In this document: one piece after another, positions 1-13,076 of the stretch
How the letters are laid out: every line of letters starts with the position of its first letter
Position numbering within the stretch: the first letter of the stretch is position 1
Assembly (NCBI GenBank): GCA_907165275.2
Contig: OU015651.1
Span: 14,282,501 to 14,346,500, forward strand
Source of the DNA: Zygaena filipendulae
Lineage: Eukaryota > Arthropoda > Insecta > Lepidoptera > Zygaenidae
Reading direction: 5' to 3'
DNA: 64,000 nucleotides
Notes under the pieces: model-generated
The model's input: the letters and a program-made list of their open reading frames with translations, nothing else
Databases searched by the model: none
What the model was told of the DNA's origin: nothing
Program-made: the position numbers and the translations under genes

Positions 1-198
1 TTTGTTAAAATAAATTTTCGGTTGTCTTTTGTTGTATTGATAGATTCGTTTCGAAATAGCGCGATTGATGGATTGGCTCTTGATATTCTATTCAGTAAAT
101 GCTTTATGTTATGGTAGTAATTATGTGAAGAAGCAAAAACATAAGTAAATAAATAATTAATCATATTTGACCAATCGAATAAAGTATCTAGTTATCAA

Positions 199-510
199 TC
201 TATGCTATAATAAAAGAGTAGAATCCGCGATTCTGTACATTGAATATTTTTATCTAAAATTGAGAGATGTGATAAAAGAAGAGTAACCAAGTCCAAAAAA
301 CAAGGTTTTTAAAATTCTTTTCTCTGTCTGTCTGTCTGTCTGTTCGCGATTATCTTCGCATCTACGGAACCGATTGTCATGCGGTTTTCACAGGTAGATT
401 GAGCTTAGCCTGGAGCTACATATAGGCTTTGTTTCATTGAAATCGGATGTCGGAAAAAAAATTGGTGTATAAAAACCTTTCATGCGGGTGAAACCGCGGG
501 GCACAGCTAG
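199..510 (+). mobile_element. Helitron-like non-autonomous element, 0.3-kb subfamily
   Basis: It begins A|TCTATGCTATAATAAAAG and ends with a GCGGGTGAAACCGC stem and CAGCTAG|T, fitting the Helitron rule of 5' TC, 3' CTRR and insertion between A and T. It contains a (TCTG)n run. Sister copies lie at 18418-18712 (-) and 36684-36983 (+) over the full length. Confidence 0.7.
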
Positions 511-550
511 TGCTATCATAAGTCAAAACCAATTGAAATCTACGAAATAT

Positions 551-668
551 GGACGCCGATAAGCAATAACATGTTAACCCACAAAGTTAAGTTATTGATA
601 CAGAACGCTTTGAGAGTTATAGAACGTTATTCAATTATGTGTTTGCCTTATTACATTTCTTCAAATAG
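551..668 (-). mobile_element. truncated 235-bp MITE (GGAC ends)
   Basis: One terminus and about half of the element of the family at 999-1233 (GGACGCxGATAAGCAATAACATG end). The other end is missing. Confidence 0.65.
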
Positions 669-998
669 CAACAAAAAGCGCGATCCAATAATGGTTCAAA
701 TATTGTTTTCATATTGAAGTTTCTATAAGGATTTGTTTGTTTTGGATGTTATAGAATAAAAAGGCCTCCTCAAAGTTAAGTATTTACCTCAAACATCAGA
801 TAAGTAGGTAGATTGTAGATTATCAAGATAGTAGCCTAATAGGTACCTAACTAATAACGTAGACGAATTAACAGTAAGTAGGTATAGGACAAGTAGGTGT
901 TGTTGTATTTGTGCCAAAAAATATTTTTACTTAACGTTATCTAAGTAGATAAGGCACCGAATGCAAAAGCAGTTGAATTTACTAGAAGGATTTTAATT

Positions 999-1233
999 GA
1001 ACATAGATAAGCAATAGTGTGTTAACCCACACTGGAGAAATTTTGAGTAAATCGTGTTTTAAAAGTAGGAGCGCCATTTGTGTCAATATTTTTTATGTTC
1101 AATATTTAGTTACATATTTAAGCAATGTAATAAGGTAAACACATAATTAAAAAACGTACCCTAACTCTCAATAAATCATTCTGAATCAATAACTTAATTT
1201 TTTGGGTTAACATGTTATTGCTTAACTGCGTCC
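999..1233 (+). mobile_element. 235-bp MITE with 4-bp target duplication, copy 1
   Basis: The ends GAACATAGATAAGCAATAG and CTTAACTGCGTCC are imperfect inverted repeats extended by GTGTGTTAACCCACA versus GGGTTAACATG. It is flanked by AATT on both sides (995-998, 1234-1237). It has the same length as the copies at 26920 and 57927. Confidence 0.8.
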
Positions 1234-3670
1234 AATTAGTCACTTCATAACCGATTTTGTGGTACTTACTATGAAAATATTAATTGTTAGGATAAGTGGG
1301 ATACATGAACATAATTATTTAAAAACACATGTTTAAATTAGCCATGACCAACGCTGCTCGCTTCATGAATCACATTTTCAACGTTATATCACAAATCACA
1401 ATGGAAGCTTTGCTTGATGATTTCATTTTGAGTGACATTTATGGTAACGACCGGCGACCGTCAACTTAGGTGGTTATCTTTTGAAAAGAAACACAAAATG
1501 ACCTCAATGTTGCGTCTGGGCATTGTTTCACAACGTTTCCGGTTCGTGCGTGGCGAACACATGGACGTAATATAGTATTGATTCGTGATCTAGCCCGTGG
1601 TGCCCGATGCGGAGCGTCAAAAGATTAGGATAGACTCGGATGGAGGGCAACACCGGGTCTATGAATGAACGTACAGACCCCCGGCGGCGCTAGGGTTCAC
1701 GGATAGGATGCGCTTGGAATTCCAAAAACTCGAGTGGGCGATGTCGATGCGCTTGCGCGTAAAAAAAAAAAACGACCCGATATAATAGCGCCCGGGGCTC
1801 ACGTCGCGGCGAAGTGTGACCGTGAGGGAGACAACCGACTACGCTTTTAATCACTTACGGCAATGCAACGATATGTATGCACGCACGCGTTATGGCTTGT
1901 TAAAATAACAGAATAATGAGGCTCCTGTTTGATTAACATGACAAAGAATTGTCGGCTGGAATGCGGCTCACCACGCCGCGCCGGCGCCCGCTGTTGATTG
2001 TGGACCTCGCCATTCGATCAGGTGCCAGGGCACGTACCTACGTGGTACCTCGCCTCTTCACTTACCGAAAGCCGTAGAAGGCAAATACACTCTATGTTTT
2101 AAGAGCGTCAATAAACTTACGTGGTCCGGTCCGATAAAAATCCTAAGCTAGGAAACGTAAACCTATACCTACGTAGGTATTTATGATTTACGGCTTTTTA
2201 TAAAAATCGTTCACTTGTTACTGGATTTTAGGACTTAATCTAATACAAGAAATTTTGTGATGCCAAATAAAGGGATTCCCTCGAGTACTTTGGGATAAAA
2301 GTGTTAATCCAGAACAAATTCTATCATATATCAAATATCATTTGGATGAAATTCTATACTATATATATCAAATTTCATCCAAATTTGTCCAGTTATTTCA
2401 GCGTAGCGAGTAACAAACAGCATATATAATATTAGTGTAGGTAATTCGTGTAATAATTTTTCTAGACATGCTTTTCTTGGCTTGTTTATCATAACCATTT
2501 CTCGTGTGAAAACTAACACGGCACACGAATCCGTGGTCTCAGGGTTCGCAGCCGAAGCAGGAGACAGTGCGAGCCATAAAAGCCTACCTGCCCGATGTAG
2601 ATGTTATCTACGCCGCGCCGGTCAAAGGCGCCGCCCGCCTCCGTTGTAAACAAACCACAAAGAACAAATAACCTTAACACCAAAGCATAAAATATACTGT
2701 CGCTTGAACGTAAACAAGCTGACAATCCCATAACGGTGTGGAATTACAACACTTTTGTTAGATTGTAAGCTTTTGTCATCGTTACAAATATACATTTGTC
2801 ATAAACATTACACGTTACTGAAGCAAATGTGCCCGATTATCGTACTGCGTCCATGATTTGTGGGCTCGTTGCTCACATTTCGTATTAGTTACCGAAAAGA
2901 GGTTTCCTATGTCAACATAAATGAGTGCATTAATCCACTTCTTGCGGTACATAAATAAAATTTTAAAAATAGAACAAGCTGATAGGTTTTTTTTAAGTTA
3001 CAAATATCGAAATTCTGTTTGGAAAAACCTCTTGATCCGTCAAATGGAACCGATATAAAGATAGTGGAATGCGGGCTTTATACCAATTAACAGAGACATT
3101 AAACGTAGGTAGATAAATGAGGGAACGAGTTAGGGCCAGAGTAGGCAGTATAAATAAACCGTGCAGCTGCATTTGGAGTTATTGGAGTTAAAAAAAAAAA
3201 TGTCAGTGGTGCGGTGGTCGATGACAAGCGCGCGCCACGCGGCCACAGAGTAGGTAGGAATAGTTGTAAGGCATAATATGCGGAGCGAGTCATGGAGAAT
3301 TATGAATAAAATAAATAAATACAATCTTGTAGTTTTAACTGTAGCACACGCGATATTTGTTTATTTTGATAAATTTTATTCTGAAGTTGTTTGGGTAATA
3401 AATAACTGACAAAGTTTAAAGGACGAACCTTTTTGTTTTTAGAAGCGAAGACTATCAGGCCTTCTCTCTTTGCAACTCTATGATAGGACCAGAGTAAAAA
3501 ATCTTTAAATCTTTGATAAAAATTATCCTATTAACGGGACATATTCTTTAAACAAACTTCGATTAAAATTTAAAATGGTCCAAAAGCTTCCGTGCTCAGA
3601 AGAAAGACAGACGTCAAACTCGTTACAGTTTTATCATGATACTAGATTCGCCCTGTGCGCGAGCTGCGAG
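1234..3670. other. no supported gene apart from the possible exon at 2588-2731
   Basis: A GC-richer, CpG-containing patch runs from about 1500 to 2060. It resembles a promoter or CpG-rich intergenic patch, but no open frame, splice pattern or core promoter motif supports that. The rest is AT-rich unique sequence. Confidence 0.5.
2588..2731 (-). CDS. possible first coding exon with signal peptide, unknown protein
   Basis: An ATG with G at -3 opens a 48-codon reading frame that ends exactly in phase 0 at a CAG|GTAGGC splice donor. The peptide has a short polar N-terminus, a hydrophobic run (ALVLRLFVLCGLF) at about residues 20-32, then a small-residue stretch (TTEAGGAF) that would suit signal-peptidase cleavage, followed by a hydrophilic segment ending DNIYIGQ. 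GC content rises over the second half compared with the flanks. That is what a first exon of a secreted or membrane protein looks like, but I do not recognise the protein. No partner exon is visible between 1 and 2586, so the rest would lie to the left of the window. A chance open frame is a real alternative. Confidence 0.33.
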
Positions 3671-3678
3671 CAGCTCGC

Positions 3679-4900
3679 GTTTCCGAGCCAGGGCCGAAAC
3701 AATTTCCCCATACAAACAACTAATGTTCGGCGGCCATCTTGAAAAATGACGCAATCGAAAAACTAATTCGATATTCGGCATCAGCGACCCCAAAAACCCC
3801 CGGATGCCGAACCTCACCCGGATCGGATCAACTTTTTTGTTCGGCCGCCATTTTGAATCCGCCATTTTGGATTTTTACCACGCCAGGCGGTTGACCCCAT
3901 TGACCTCTATGACATTTGTTTGAGCACCCCCATCAGAATCCTATAGTTTCGGAGATAATCGAGTTTGAATTTTGTTCGGCGGCCATGTTTTTTTCCGCCA
4001 TTTTGAAAAAAAAGTTACACTATTGAAATTTGCCCAAGGTGTGGATCAAACTTTGTAAGTAACAGTTTTACTTTTGATGGATAGTTTCGGCGGGCAGTCA
4101 ACTCACTACCTGATGAGGAGCAGGAATCGAAGATGTCAAGGTTTTCCCACAATCACAGAAACCTCCTTTCCACATCTTAAATACATTATATCGACCTAGA
4201 GATGCTCCTTCTGGGAGAACAATTATGCTTAACTTTTTTTCGCCAGCCATTTCGAATCCGTCCGCCATCTTGGAATTATTTATATCCCGATAGAAGAAGA
4301 TAGTGCACCACCAACTGTACAAATTTTTTTTCAATACCCACGGCCGATAGTTTCCGAGCCAGGGCCGAAAGAATTTCCCCATACAAACAACTAATGTTCG
4401 GCGGCCATCTTGAAAAATGACGCAATCGAAAAACTGATTCGATATTCGGCATCAGCGACCCCAAAAACCCCCGGATGCCGAACCTCACCCGGATCGGATC
4501 AACTTTTTTTTCGGCCGCCATTTTGAATCCACCATTTTGGATTTTTACCACGCCAGGCGGTTGCCCCCCATTGACCTCTATGACATTTGTTTGAGCACCC
4601 CCCATCAGACTCCTATAGTTTCGGAGATAATCGAGTTTGAATTTTGTTCGGCGGCCATGTTTTTTTCCGCCATTTTGAAAAAAAAGTTACACTATTGAAA
4701 TTTGCCCAAGGTGTGGATGAAATTTAGTTAGAAACGTTTTCACTTTCGATGGATAGTTTCGGCGGGCAGTCGACTCACTACCTGATGAGAAGCAGGAATC
4801 GAAGATGTCGAGGTTTTCCCATAATCACCAAAACGTCCCCTCTACATGTTCCATACATTATATCAACCTAGAGATGCTCCTTCTGGGAGAACAATTATGT
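3679..4900 (+). repeat. tandem pair of a 0.55-kb repeat
   Basis: Two units, about 3679-4228 and 4350-4900, are offset by 671-672 bp and nearly identical. Both open with TTCCGAGCCAGGGCCGAAA and close with GATGCTCCTTCTGGGAGAAC. Each holds repeated 'TTCGGCGGCCATxTTGA' words. A 120-bp spacer with another such word separates them. The open frames here (for example 4276-4605) run through the repeat and look non-coding. Confidence 0.85.
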
Positions 4901-4948
4901 CAATGAGTGAGTGGTAATCCAGCTTTATATATTATAAAATAATAATAA

Positions 4949-5080
4949 CTAGCTGTGCCCCGCGTTAATTTCGGAGTTACCCCGGAGGTACCCCGAGTAG
5001 TACCCCTGACAATGTGTACGCAAAGTTTCATGATGATCGGTTGATCCGTTACGCGTGAAATACGTAAACAAATAAAAAAC
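4949..5080 (-). mobile_element. Helitron-like fragment
   Basis: Starts CTAGCTGTGCCCCGCG, then GGAGTTxCCCCGG and CATGATGATCGGTTGA, the usual order of this family on the minus strand. The 5' end is eroded. Confidence 0.65.
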
Positions 5081-6464
5081 TAAATCACTTTCAGATTGAT
5101 TATTTGTAAGGATTATTTGTCGATAAAATTTTTAATATACTAACTTTATTCCATATTTAAAACATAGGCATTGTTTTAACGCAATTGGTTCATGGTAAGA
5201 GGAGTTGATGTATAAAATTGAAACTAAGCTTTCAGGTATGTAAATACTATCGGCGAACAGCGTAAAAAATTATGAAAACCTAAAAAAATATTCAAACTTA
5301 CTTCCCAAACTGAAGTTTTTTGAACTTTTTGAATTCCTAAAAAATCCATAAGCGATTCTTTTAATTTTCATAAAAGCAAATCGTACTAATTATGAATTTT
5401 ATTACGATTTGTCTAAGTGATAATTTTAAGTCACAATAGATGCAATCATCTTCAGGAATATGTGTACCTAAATACCTAATATGAAGTGATATTGACTAAT
5501 TTTGTAATGTATAGGTAGGTGTGTGTGCAATGTGCATGGCGTGTTTGCCTTATATTGGATTATTGGATTTGCATTGTGACATGTAATGTAGGATGTAGAG
5601 GTACCTACCACACTTAATATAATATATAATTAATATTTTATAATGTAAATCTGTTGGCAAACCAATAAATAAATAATCCAATGCTTTGTACACTGGGGAG
5701 GGGGGTTATATGTAACTTCGTTTTCAAAACAGCACAGCCGCCGTAAGGCGTCACAGTAAACGTTACGACTCATACGAGTTATTGACTGTTTGCCTAGCAC
5801 CTAGCCATCTACTGAAGTTGTGTCCTACATCTACTAATAAAACATACAACGGGCGCCGTCGACCCAATTGTCACGCATGAAAATAATTGTTACGACTATA
5901 ACGGAACGACTATTTCTGATCCTTTTGAAACAAATATGATTTCGGTGGATGTTAAAGACTACATACAAGGCACTGGAATCTAACGAAACATTAGCACCTT
6001 TTAGTTTAATTCACATTTAACCGTTGCATAAAGTAGTAACAAATTGTAGATGTTTTGTATTTTACTGTCGGTTGCTCTGCAATATATAGGTCATGTTAGT
6101 TTACATTGTTTGAGTCAGCAGGTTGTTAACTCGTATAGTTAACAAAATTCATAATTATTGTTAAAAATAACTTTTACTTGTTGTTCTTATACTTCGTCAA
6201 TTTCGAAATTCCCTAGGGATCTCTTTGTATCCCGATAAAAGGCAACATAGATGTTGTACCTCGAACAGATTTTTACAACCTACCAAACTTACTGCCTCTT
6301 GAACTCAATGTGCAGAGAAACTTGCTACGAAGACAGATTATTTTAAATTCAGTAGGTAATAAAGTTACTCGTTAAAATCGTATCCATGGACCAAAATCGC
6401 TGGTCCTAATCGATCGAGGCATTTTATTTTTGCAGTTGCATTGTTATCATTATCTACGCCTATT
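5081..6464. other. no gene; unique AT-rich DNA with one LINE-like tail
   Basis: A short tail-like stretch ends CCAATAAATAAATAA near 5670. Nothing else recognisable. Confidence 0.45.
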
Positions 6465-6711
6465 GCCTACATATAAAATGCTTTGTCCTGACTCCTGAAT
6501 GACTGACTGACGGATCAACGCACGGCCTAAACCGTTAGTCGTAGAGACCTGAAACTTAGGGGTGTGTTCTTTGTATAACGTAGGCATCCGATAAGAAAGG
6601 ATTTTACGAAATTCTACCCCTAAGGGCGTGAAAAGGGGGGGCAAAGTTTGTATGGAACAATTCCTCGGGAACTCCGAAATTATCGCGGGTGAGACCGCGC
6701 GGTACTTCTAG
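6465..6711 (+). mobile_element. Helitron-like element, GATCAACGCAC subfamily
   Basis: About 245 bp ending CGGTACTTCTAG. It shares 'GATCAACGCACxGCCTAAACCG', 'GTAGAGACCT' and 'GCATCCGATAAG' with copies at 25453-25696 (+) and 27195-27439 (-). Confidence 0.7.
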
Positions 6712-6719
6712 CCATGCAT

Positions 6720-6900
6720 AGGTATTATGACAACTGGACAAAGGCCTTTCACCGAGGATTTCCGCCACCGGTCCCGAGGTGCCTTCATGTGCTTTTGCGA
6801 GGTCGTCTGTACTATGTGGGAGTCTACCCACGTGACACAGCGTGTCTGCTAATACGTGGTCGCAACTCAAAGGTTTTGTGGTCACTATTAGCTTTATTAA
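6720..6900 (+). mobile_element. LINE/SINE-type fragment
   Basis: The sequence around GACAACTGGACAAAGGCCT, with CCGGTCCCGAGGTGCC and GCTAATACGTGGTCGC, resembles a dispersed lepidopteran retroelement segment known to me. Orientation and class are uncertain. Confidence 0.4.
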
Positions 6901-7377
6901 TGTACCCGCCCACGCACCGCAATATCTAGGTAGGTACTTCTTTATCTTTAGGTACATAGTATAAAATGAATTCATACTCAACCGGCTTCTTGTTTGATAA
7001 ATTATGTAGTTATAGGTACATATTATGTACAATTAATATTCACGCAAGATTTGCTTCACGACATTCTTGTTGCGGACTTAGTACCTACGTACTTTATATT
7101 TTATTTTATGGAATTTAAAAATAAAGCTAAAGTGATATTGATTTCATTTATCCACGTAGGTATATTATATTTTAATGATGGTATTCAGGGAGTCCGTCCA
7201 TAACTACGAACTGATAATGTTATAAGACTGAACGCTATAACATGATGCTATCCCATTTAAATTATAAAGATATTAGGATATTTGTGACTCACTCAGAATT
7301 AAAGGGTGAATCATAGAATAATAATAATTATGTACATGTACTAAACTTACTCATCATCGTATCCCAAACCTTACCAT

Positions 7378-7530
7378 TATAAATGCGATTGTGAGTTTGT
7401 CTGTGTACTTTTACTTTTACGTTTTCACGCTCGTGACTGATCAGTCGATCGTGGTGAAATTTTACCAGGGGTTCAGAGAAGGAGATAGGTTACTATGGTA
7501 CTAAAGTACACTGAAATTAACGCGGCTGAA
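7378..7530 (+). mobile_element. Helitron-like element, 3'-truncated
   Basis: ATAAATGCGATTGTGAGTTTG, then TTTTCACGCTCGTGACTGATC and GTGAAATTTTACCAGGGG, ending near AATTAACGCGGCTGAAACTGC without the CTAG tip. Confidence 0.5.
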
Positions 7531-7607
7531 ACTGCATGCCAGTACTTTTTATATCAAACTAGCTGTTCGGCGCGGTTTCACCGAATTCCGGATTACAATA
7601 TACCCTA

Positions 7608-7894
7608 CTAGCTGTGCCCCGCGGTTTCACCCGTAGGAATTTCTGGATAAAAAGTACCCCTGACAACGTGTACTATGCAATAATTAATTAAATTTCATCC
7701 GCGTTAATCTCAGAGTTCCCGCGGGAATTCCGGGATAAAAAGTACCCATGTGTTAATCTGATGTACAAGCTATATTATTGGAAATTTAAACAACATTTGA
7801 AACCATTCAGTATTTTTTGCGTGAAAGAGTAACAAACATCCATCCATCCATCCATCCATACATACAAACTTTCGCGTTTATAATATTAGTAGGA
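7608..7894 (-). mobile_element. Helitron-like element, complete
   Basis: Runs from CTAGCTGTGCCCCGCGG to TATAATATTAGTAGGA, the reverse complement of a TCCTACTAATATTATAAACG start, with a (CCAT)n stretch inside. A second CTAGCTGTTCGGCGCGG tip at 7559 belongs to another copy truncated by it. Confidence 0.7.
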
Positions 7895-10800
7895 TGTAAT
7901 CCGCCGCTAGCCTGAAAGTTGAGCTAGTGGAAAATAAATGTAATCCCAAAATGTATTTATTGAATCGCCTAATCGAGAGAGCCGGTGTGATAATCTACAA
8001 AATATTTAATGCAGACGCCTGCGCATTGTTAATAACCATCGTCTGTCCTTTTCTAAGGAATCTCCGCGCAGGTAGGGATGAATCATCTGGGCTGGGCTGG
8101 GCCCGGAGCGCACATTCACGGCTATCATATCGCTTCACACTTGTTCTGTTGCTGTTTAAACTGCGATACGTTATTAAATGCCTTTCGGTTAGCGAGTAAT
8201 GGAAACGGTTTTGTGTTTTGATGTGGCAGTCGTTTAATTTATCGATATGGGAGCGGGCTGCGGGGAGACACGCTGTGATTTATTGGACGGCCGATGGCGC
8301 CGGATGCCCCTTCTCGTTCCACACTTATTTGTGTTTTGCGGGGGACATTTTGAATTACGATTTGTACCTTAGTCCTCATCTAATATTTACCTAAATATTT
8401 GATTGGCGCATCATTCATTGCTTAAGAATAAGTGGCCGACATATTTTAAGGTTCAAACCTATACGATGGTAGGTATATACTATTTTCTGATGATAACTCT
8501 GCAGTCTTAAGTCTTAAGTCTGCTGTATTGCAACATAACATAAAATGTTTATTTTAAAACCGCCAAAAGTGGTCGTTTTTACTAAAAAAAGAAGAAGTAT
8601 GGTATACACTGTACTCGATAGTTCTGTTGCCAGTTGGCTGATTCTGCCAAAGTACCTGCCCTATACAGAGTAATAATGTAGGTACCTTTAAAACGTAGTG
8701 ATTACCTTCTCTCTGGGTACCTTCTTACCGGTCTATTGACTGATAAAGTTTGGACTCCTATCGCTACACATTAAAAACAGTTTTTTGTGTTTTGTCTATT
8801 GTCTCTTCGAGCCCATAGTCCATAGTGTAAATTAATGACACAAAGTGTGTCTCTCAAGTCGTCCGTATTCTGCGATTATAATAATTTTCCGTCGCAAAAA
8901 TTCTAATTAATCATTTACCTATACCTAGGTACCAAAGAGATTTTATATAATAAAGGCTAGGTACTAATAAATTTGTATAATAGAAAACAATTTAAAAAGC
9001 CCCATTCATTCGTTTCATGGGTGCCTTTGTGTAAGAACAGGCTCGCAATTTTTAGCTCTCGCCCATTTGTAGAAATATTCCCTCTTGGCAATGAAAGGAC
9101 TTATTGTTTCTTTTATGTATAGTTATTTATTTTCTATTCATATTTTAATAATGTTTGTTGTTATTTTATTACAATATTCTATTTTAGTTACCTACAGTGA
9201 TCCAGTTCATGCACTCTGTTAAAGTCAAAAAGGTGTCTTTAATCTAAAAGAAGTTAATTGATTGGCTCATGGGCCATGGCTGAAACTGATGGGTTGCGAA
9301 ATTTAAAATTTGCACCCTCAGACCAAATAAAAACTAAAGACGGAACGTCTCGAACAACGATGTGATAAAACTTTGATTAGGTCTTTGGCTTCAGTCAAAG
9401 TCAATAGTTCTTTGAACTTTGAGTATTCCTTGTATAGTCAAGTCATTTGTGACTGAATAAGTGTATTCTATGTTGTATATATGTATAATACTTACACAAT
9501 AACTGCTCATCTGAACCATTGATTAAACAAGTTTAAACAGGTGTTGATTCTTGGATTCGGATCCTTTGACAATGAACTCGAAATTAGAACAATCTGGTCG
9601 CGTGTAGACTTGGTGCTGGCATTGTTTGGGAATTCAAATAAATTCCACCCTGTGTGTGGTCGGTTCAGTTCATTACAAAAATACTTTTCCAAATAACTTT
9701 AGAAGTTAATACTCGTACTTGATTTTTTTTTTGGTCCTGAAATTGAAAGCAGGCATTCCAGCCTCGCTACTATCTGATAATATTTGCCTAGTATGCTTCT
9801 GGGTATTACCGCCTTGTTAGTTATGAAGGTATTAACTGCTAAATTATTTAATTTACTCTAGGTTTATACTAAAGCGGCGCGTTTCACTGTAACCCCATGG
9901 AGCTTGTAGTAATAAAAGGACCGACGAGTAAGTAGTATATCTTATCTGCATCTAGCGTAGATCCAAGACGGTAGTGCGACGTACGGTTATGTTGGAGTAG
10001 GTAGTAGGTACATACTTATTGTTATGTCTCCAGACTCCACCGCGTTTGTACACAATGCAAACAAGGGTCGGCGCGGCTTCTGGAACACAGCGCGCTTCAC
10101 TGACGATGACGGCAGTGGCTTTTGAAAATAGAACATATTCTCTACGTTTTAAAAACGGCTGAATAAAGTATATTTAACAAATTGCTTTTTATTACTCTAA
10201 ATGTAGCTACATTCGTGGACGTAGAATTTATCCTATGTTACCTATACGAAACGAAAATCTATGAACCTGCAAGATGTGCTTACTGCTTAGGTATCAATTT
10301 CATTATAATTGACTCAGGATACATTTCTATAAAACGATCGAGAACACATACTAACTAGCTACCCCGTCGTAGCTTGACGCACGCGGCTTGCATCCACGCA
10401 GTGAATTATATTCTCTTTGCTTGCATCCATGACAAACGCATATCCCAACATATCCCGTCTATTTGCGGTGGGATATTGACCGCGTCGAGCACCTTTGTTT
10501 ACCTTAACATCGGCTGTGTGGTGCCGATGGGCATTAGCTAAACATAGCACAAATTGCTGCATCTAACTTGTATGATAATATTTCCATCGTTAGTTCTACG
10601 AGTATGATCATAACAATTACGGAGAAACGTAAATACCAGTGTTATTTTTGGGTTTGAATCACCTACTCAGGCTCGCTCTTGCTATAGGTATATGCTGAGT
10701 AAAAAAACTCTACAAATTATTATTTTGTACCTCTATCAAACTAGATCTAATAGTTTGTTTTCTTTTTAAACAAAATCTAAAAGTTTAAAAGAAAATGTGG

Positions 10801-12627
10801 ATAACAATGAATATAAAAAATGTGGATCAATCGGTATCGAATTGGAAACCGAGGGTATGACATGAGAGACAGGATTTTGTTTTCTAACTGAAAAAGACAT
10901 GTTCTGTCATTTGTACTTTACCGTATTTGCCAAATTCTCAAATTACACAAACAATATATAAGCTAATAAACACCATGCCTGTCTATTCGATCCCTCGAAA
11001 CTCTACACTTACAAGACTTCTTCCTGTTTGAACAAACATATTTGTATCGTACCGTGCGACTTTATTTAACACCGTCGAGGGCAAAAAAGAAATTGAAAAC
11101 AAAAAATGTCTATTGCTTTACACTTTGGTGTACCGAAGTTTGAATAGCGATTAGTGAGGCGAGAATGCCAGAATGTTGCGTTTTGTAGGAATAAGGAACT
11201 TCGTTCCAAAAAAATTGCAATTTTTTTATTCACCTTTACTGTTTATTGATGAGTCAGTGCAGTGAATACGTAGCTACTGATAGGGAAATATCAACATTTT
11301 AGTAATCACGAGTTTCTAGGTCCTTTAACTTCTCATGTCCCGACCATTAACATTAATTTGTTTTATTTTTCATTCATTCATGTTTAAACTGCATTGTATT
11401 TTTAACTTAAAGCCATCGAAATATAGCAGAAACTTAAGTGACGTACGAATGGGTCGGTGGGATGCAACGGTAATTTTCAGTTGACCTACGAATAGGTCGC
11501 CGGTAAACGGACTTATGTATTTTCAAATGATTTTCAGACAATTTTTTTGTGACGCTCAGTATTTTTGTTTTCTTTTTTTTATTTCTTTTAATGATTTTAT
11601 GTGTCATTTATAGGTATTTATGTAATTAGTTTTACACTTCGTTGCAGTCGTTGAAGATTTATCACATTATGAACTTTCTTCTGTAGAAATATTTTACTTA
11701 TTGTAGAATTCCTTTCTTACAACACTTACAAGCGCTTTTATTCGAAAAATACTTGAATTCACATCAAATAATTACCTTCTTCAATAACATACTTACCAAC
11801 AAATACGAGTACCTTATGTGCATGAAGATGTCCCATCTAATCTTCTATTATAATCTATAATCCTTGAATAGCACACACGAGTGATTTCACGATCGACTTA
11901 AGTGTTATAGAAATAACGGACATTGGAGAGTAATTCACGTATATTTTTTGTTCACAGGTAAACACTGGAGTGGTGAGCACAATAAGCCGGTTGTATATAT
12001 GCTGCTTGGGAGAGCCAAAGTCCTATACTCGTCGGATATGTGTTCTCTAAAGGTTCCATGCACGCTGTGCCTTTTTTTTTACTAAATAATTGGTACCTAT
12101 AGTAACTGTGTATATTGAAAAAAATATTTTCTAATGATAAATGATCATGCTCGATCAACTAAACAGCTTTAAAACCGTTTTGCGTCTCTTTACAATTTTC
12201 TCGATTTTTTTCTTATAGCAAAATTGTTTTGTCACGCCTAAATAATTTTACTGTCTATCATAAAAAATAAAGAAATTCTTGATGCATTTAATAATATCAT
12301 ACACTGTCATTCTACGAAAGAAAAGTAGATGCATAATTTTTTTATTCCATACGTATAATTATTTTACGCTTGCGTGCGAAACTCCGCGTTTCTGTATATG
12401 GAAAATCGTTTATCAAACTTAGATAAAATATAAGTAATGATTGTTAGGTCTTCCTTATGTCTATAAAAAAACGTATTAACTCACCAACATGAAAGTAGCT
12501 AGTGCAATACTTATGAGTATAATATCATTACGTTAGCCTTATAGGAAACTGATACTGAACTGATATCTAGTATAGAACGATGGTTGGTGAAGACTAACAA
12601 ATTTTGTCTACACATATCTATAAGTAA
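7895..12627. other. no gene recognised
   Basis: Long unique stretch. The open frames at 7927-8199 (+), 9507-9692 (-), 10359-10562 (-) and 11952-12158 (-) lack splice context, hydrophobic or domain signal and codon bias. A few GC-richer patches (8050-8310, 10040-10130) showed no exon-like frame. Confidence 0.45.
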
Positions 12628-12899
12628 CCAGTTGTGCCCTGCGGTTTCACCCGCGGTTTCACCCGCGGTTTCACCCGAGGTTTCACCCACGTTAATTTCA
12701 GAGTTCCCGCGGGAATTCCGGCATAAGAATAACCCTATGTGTTAATCTGATGTATAAGCTATATTATTGTAAAGTTTCATTTAAATCCATCCAGTAGTAT
12801 TTGCCTGAAAGAGTAACAAACATCCATCTATCCATCCATCCATACATACATACTTACAAACTTTCGCGTTTATAATAATTATTATAGTAGGAGTAGGAT
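12628..12899 (-). mobile_element. Helitron-like element with reiterated terminal stem
   Basis: The usual single GCGGTTTCACCCGC stem word near the 3' tip is repeated four times in a row (about 12640-12690). The 5' end, TTTATAATAATTATTATAGTA, is also expanded. Confidence 0.7.
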
Positions 12900-13076
12900 G
12901 GTTAGAGCGGTATTTACCTACTGAGTTAAGTCAAATTTGGTCTAATAATACACATCCTCACCCACACAGACCCTTGACGTAAACAAATGTCGATGACAGA
13001 CACATCCCATATCATCCGTATTTGGATGTTATCCCTCGGAACTCACAAGTTATGTTCAGTCCGCTTCGAGTCGTTT

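Noticed and set aside
4276..4605. 109-codon minus-strand open frame, similar to the one at 3623-3865
   Set aside because: Both are translations of the tandem 0.55-kb repeat, and their similarity is explained by the repeat.
6604..7032. 142-codon minus-strand open frame
   Set aside because: It passes through the tip of a Helitron-like element and an adjacent retroelement fragment; the C-terminal peptide is the translation of that repeat.
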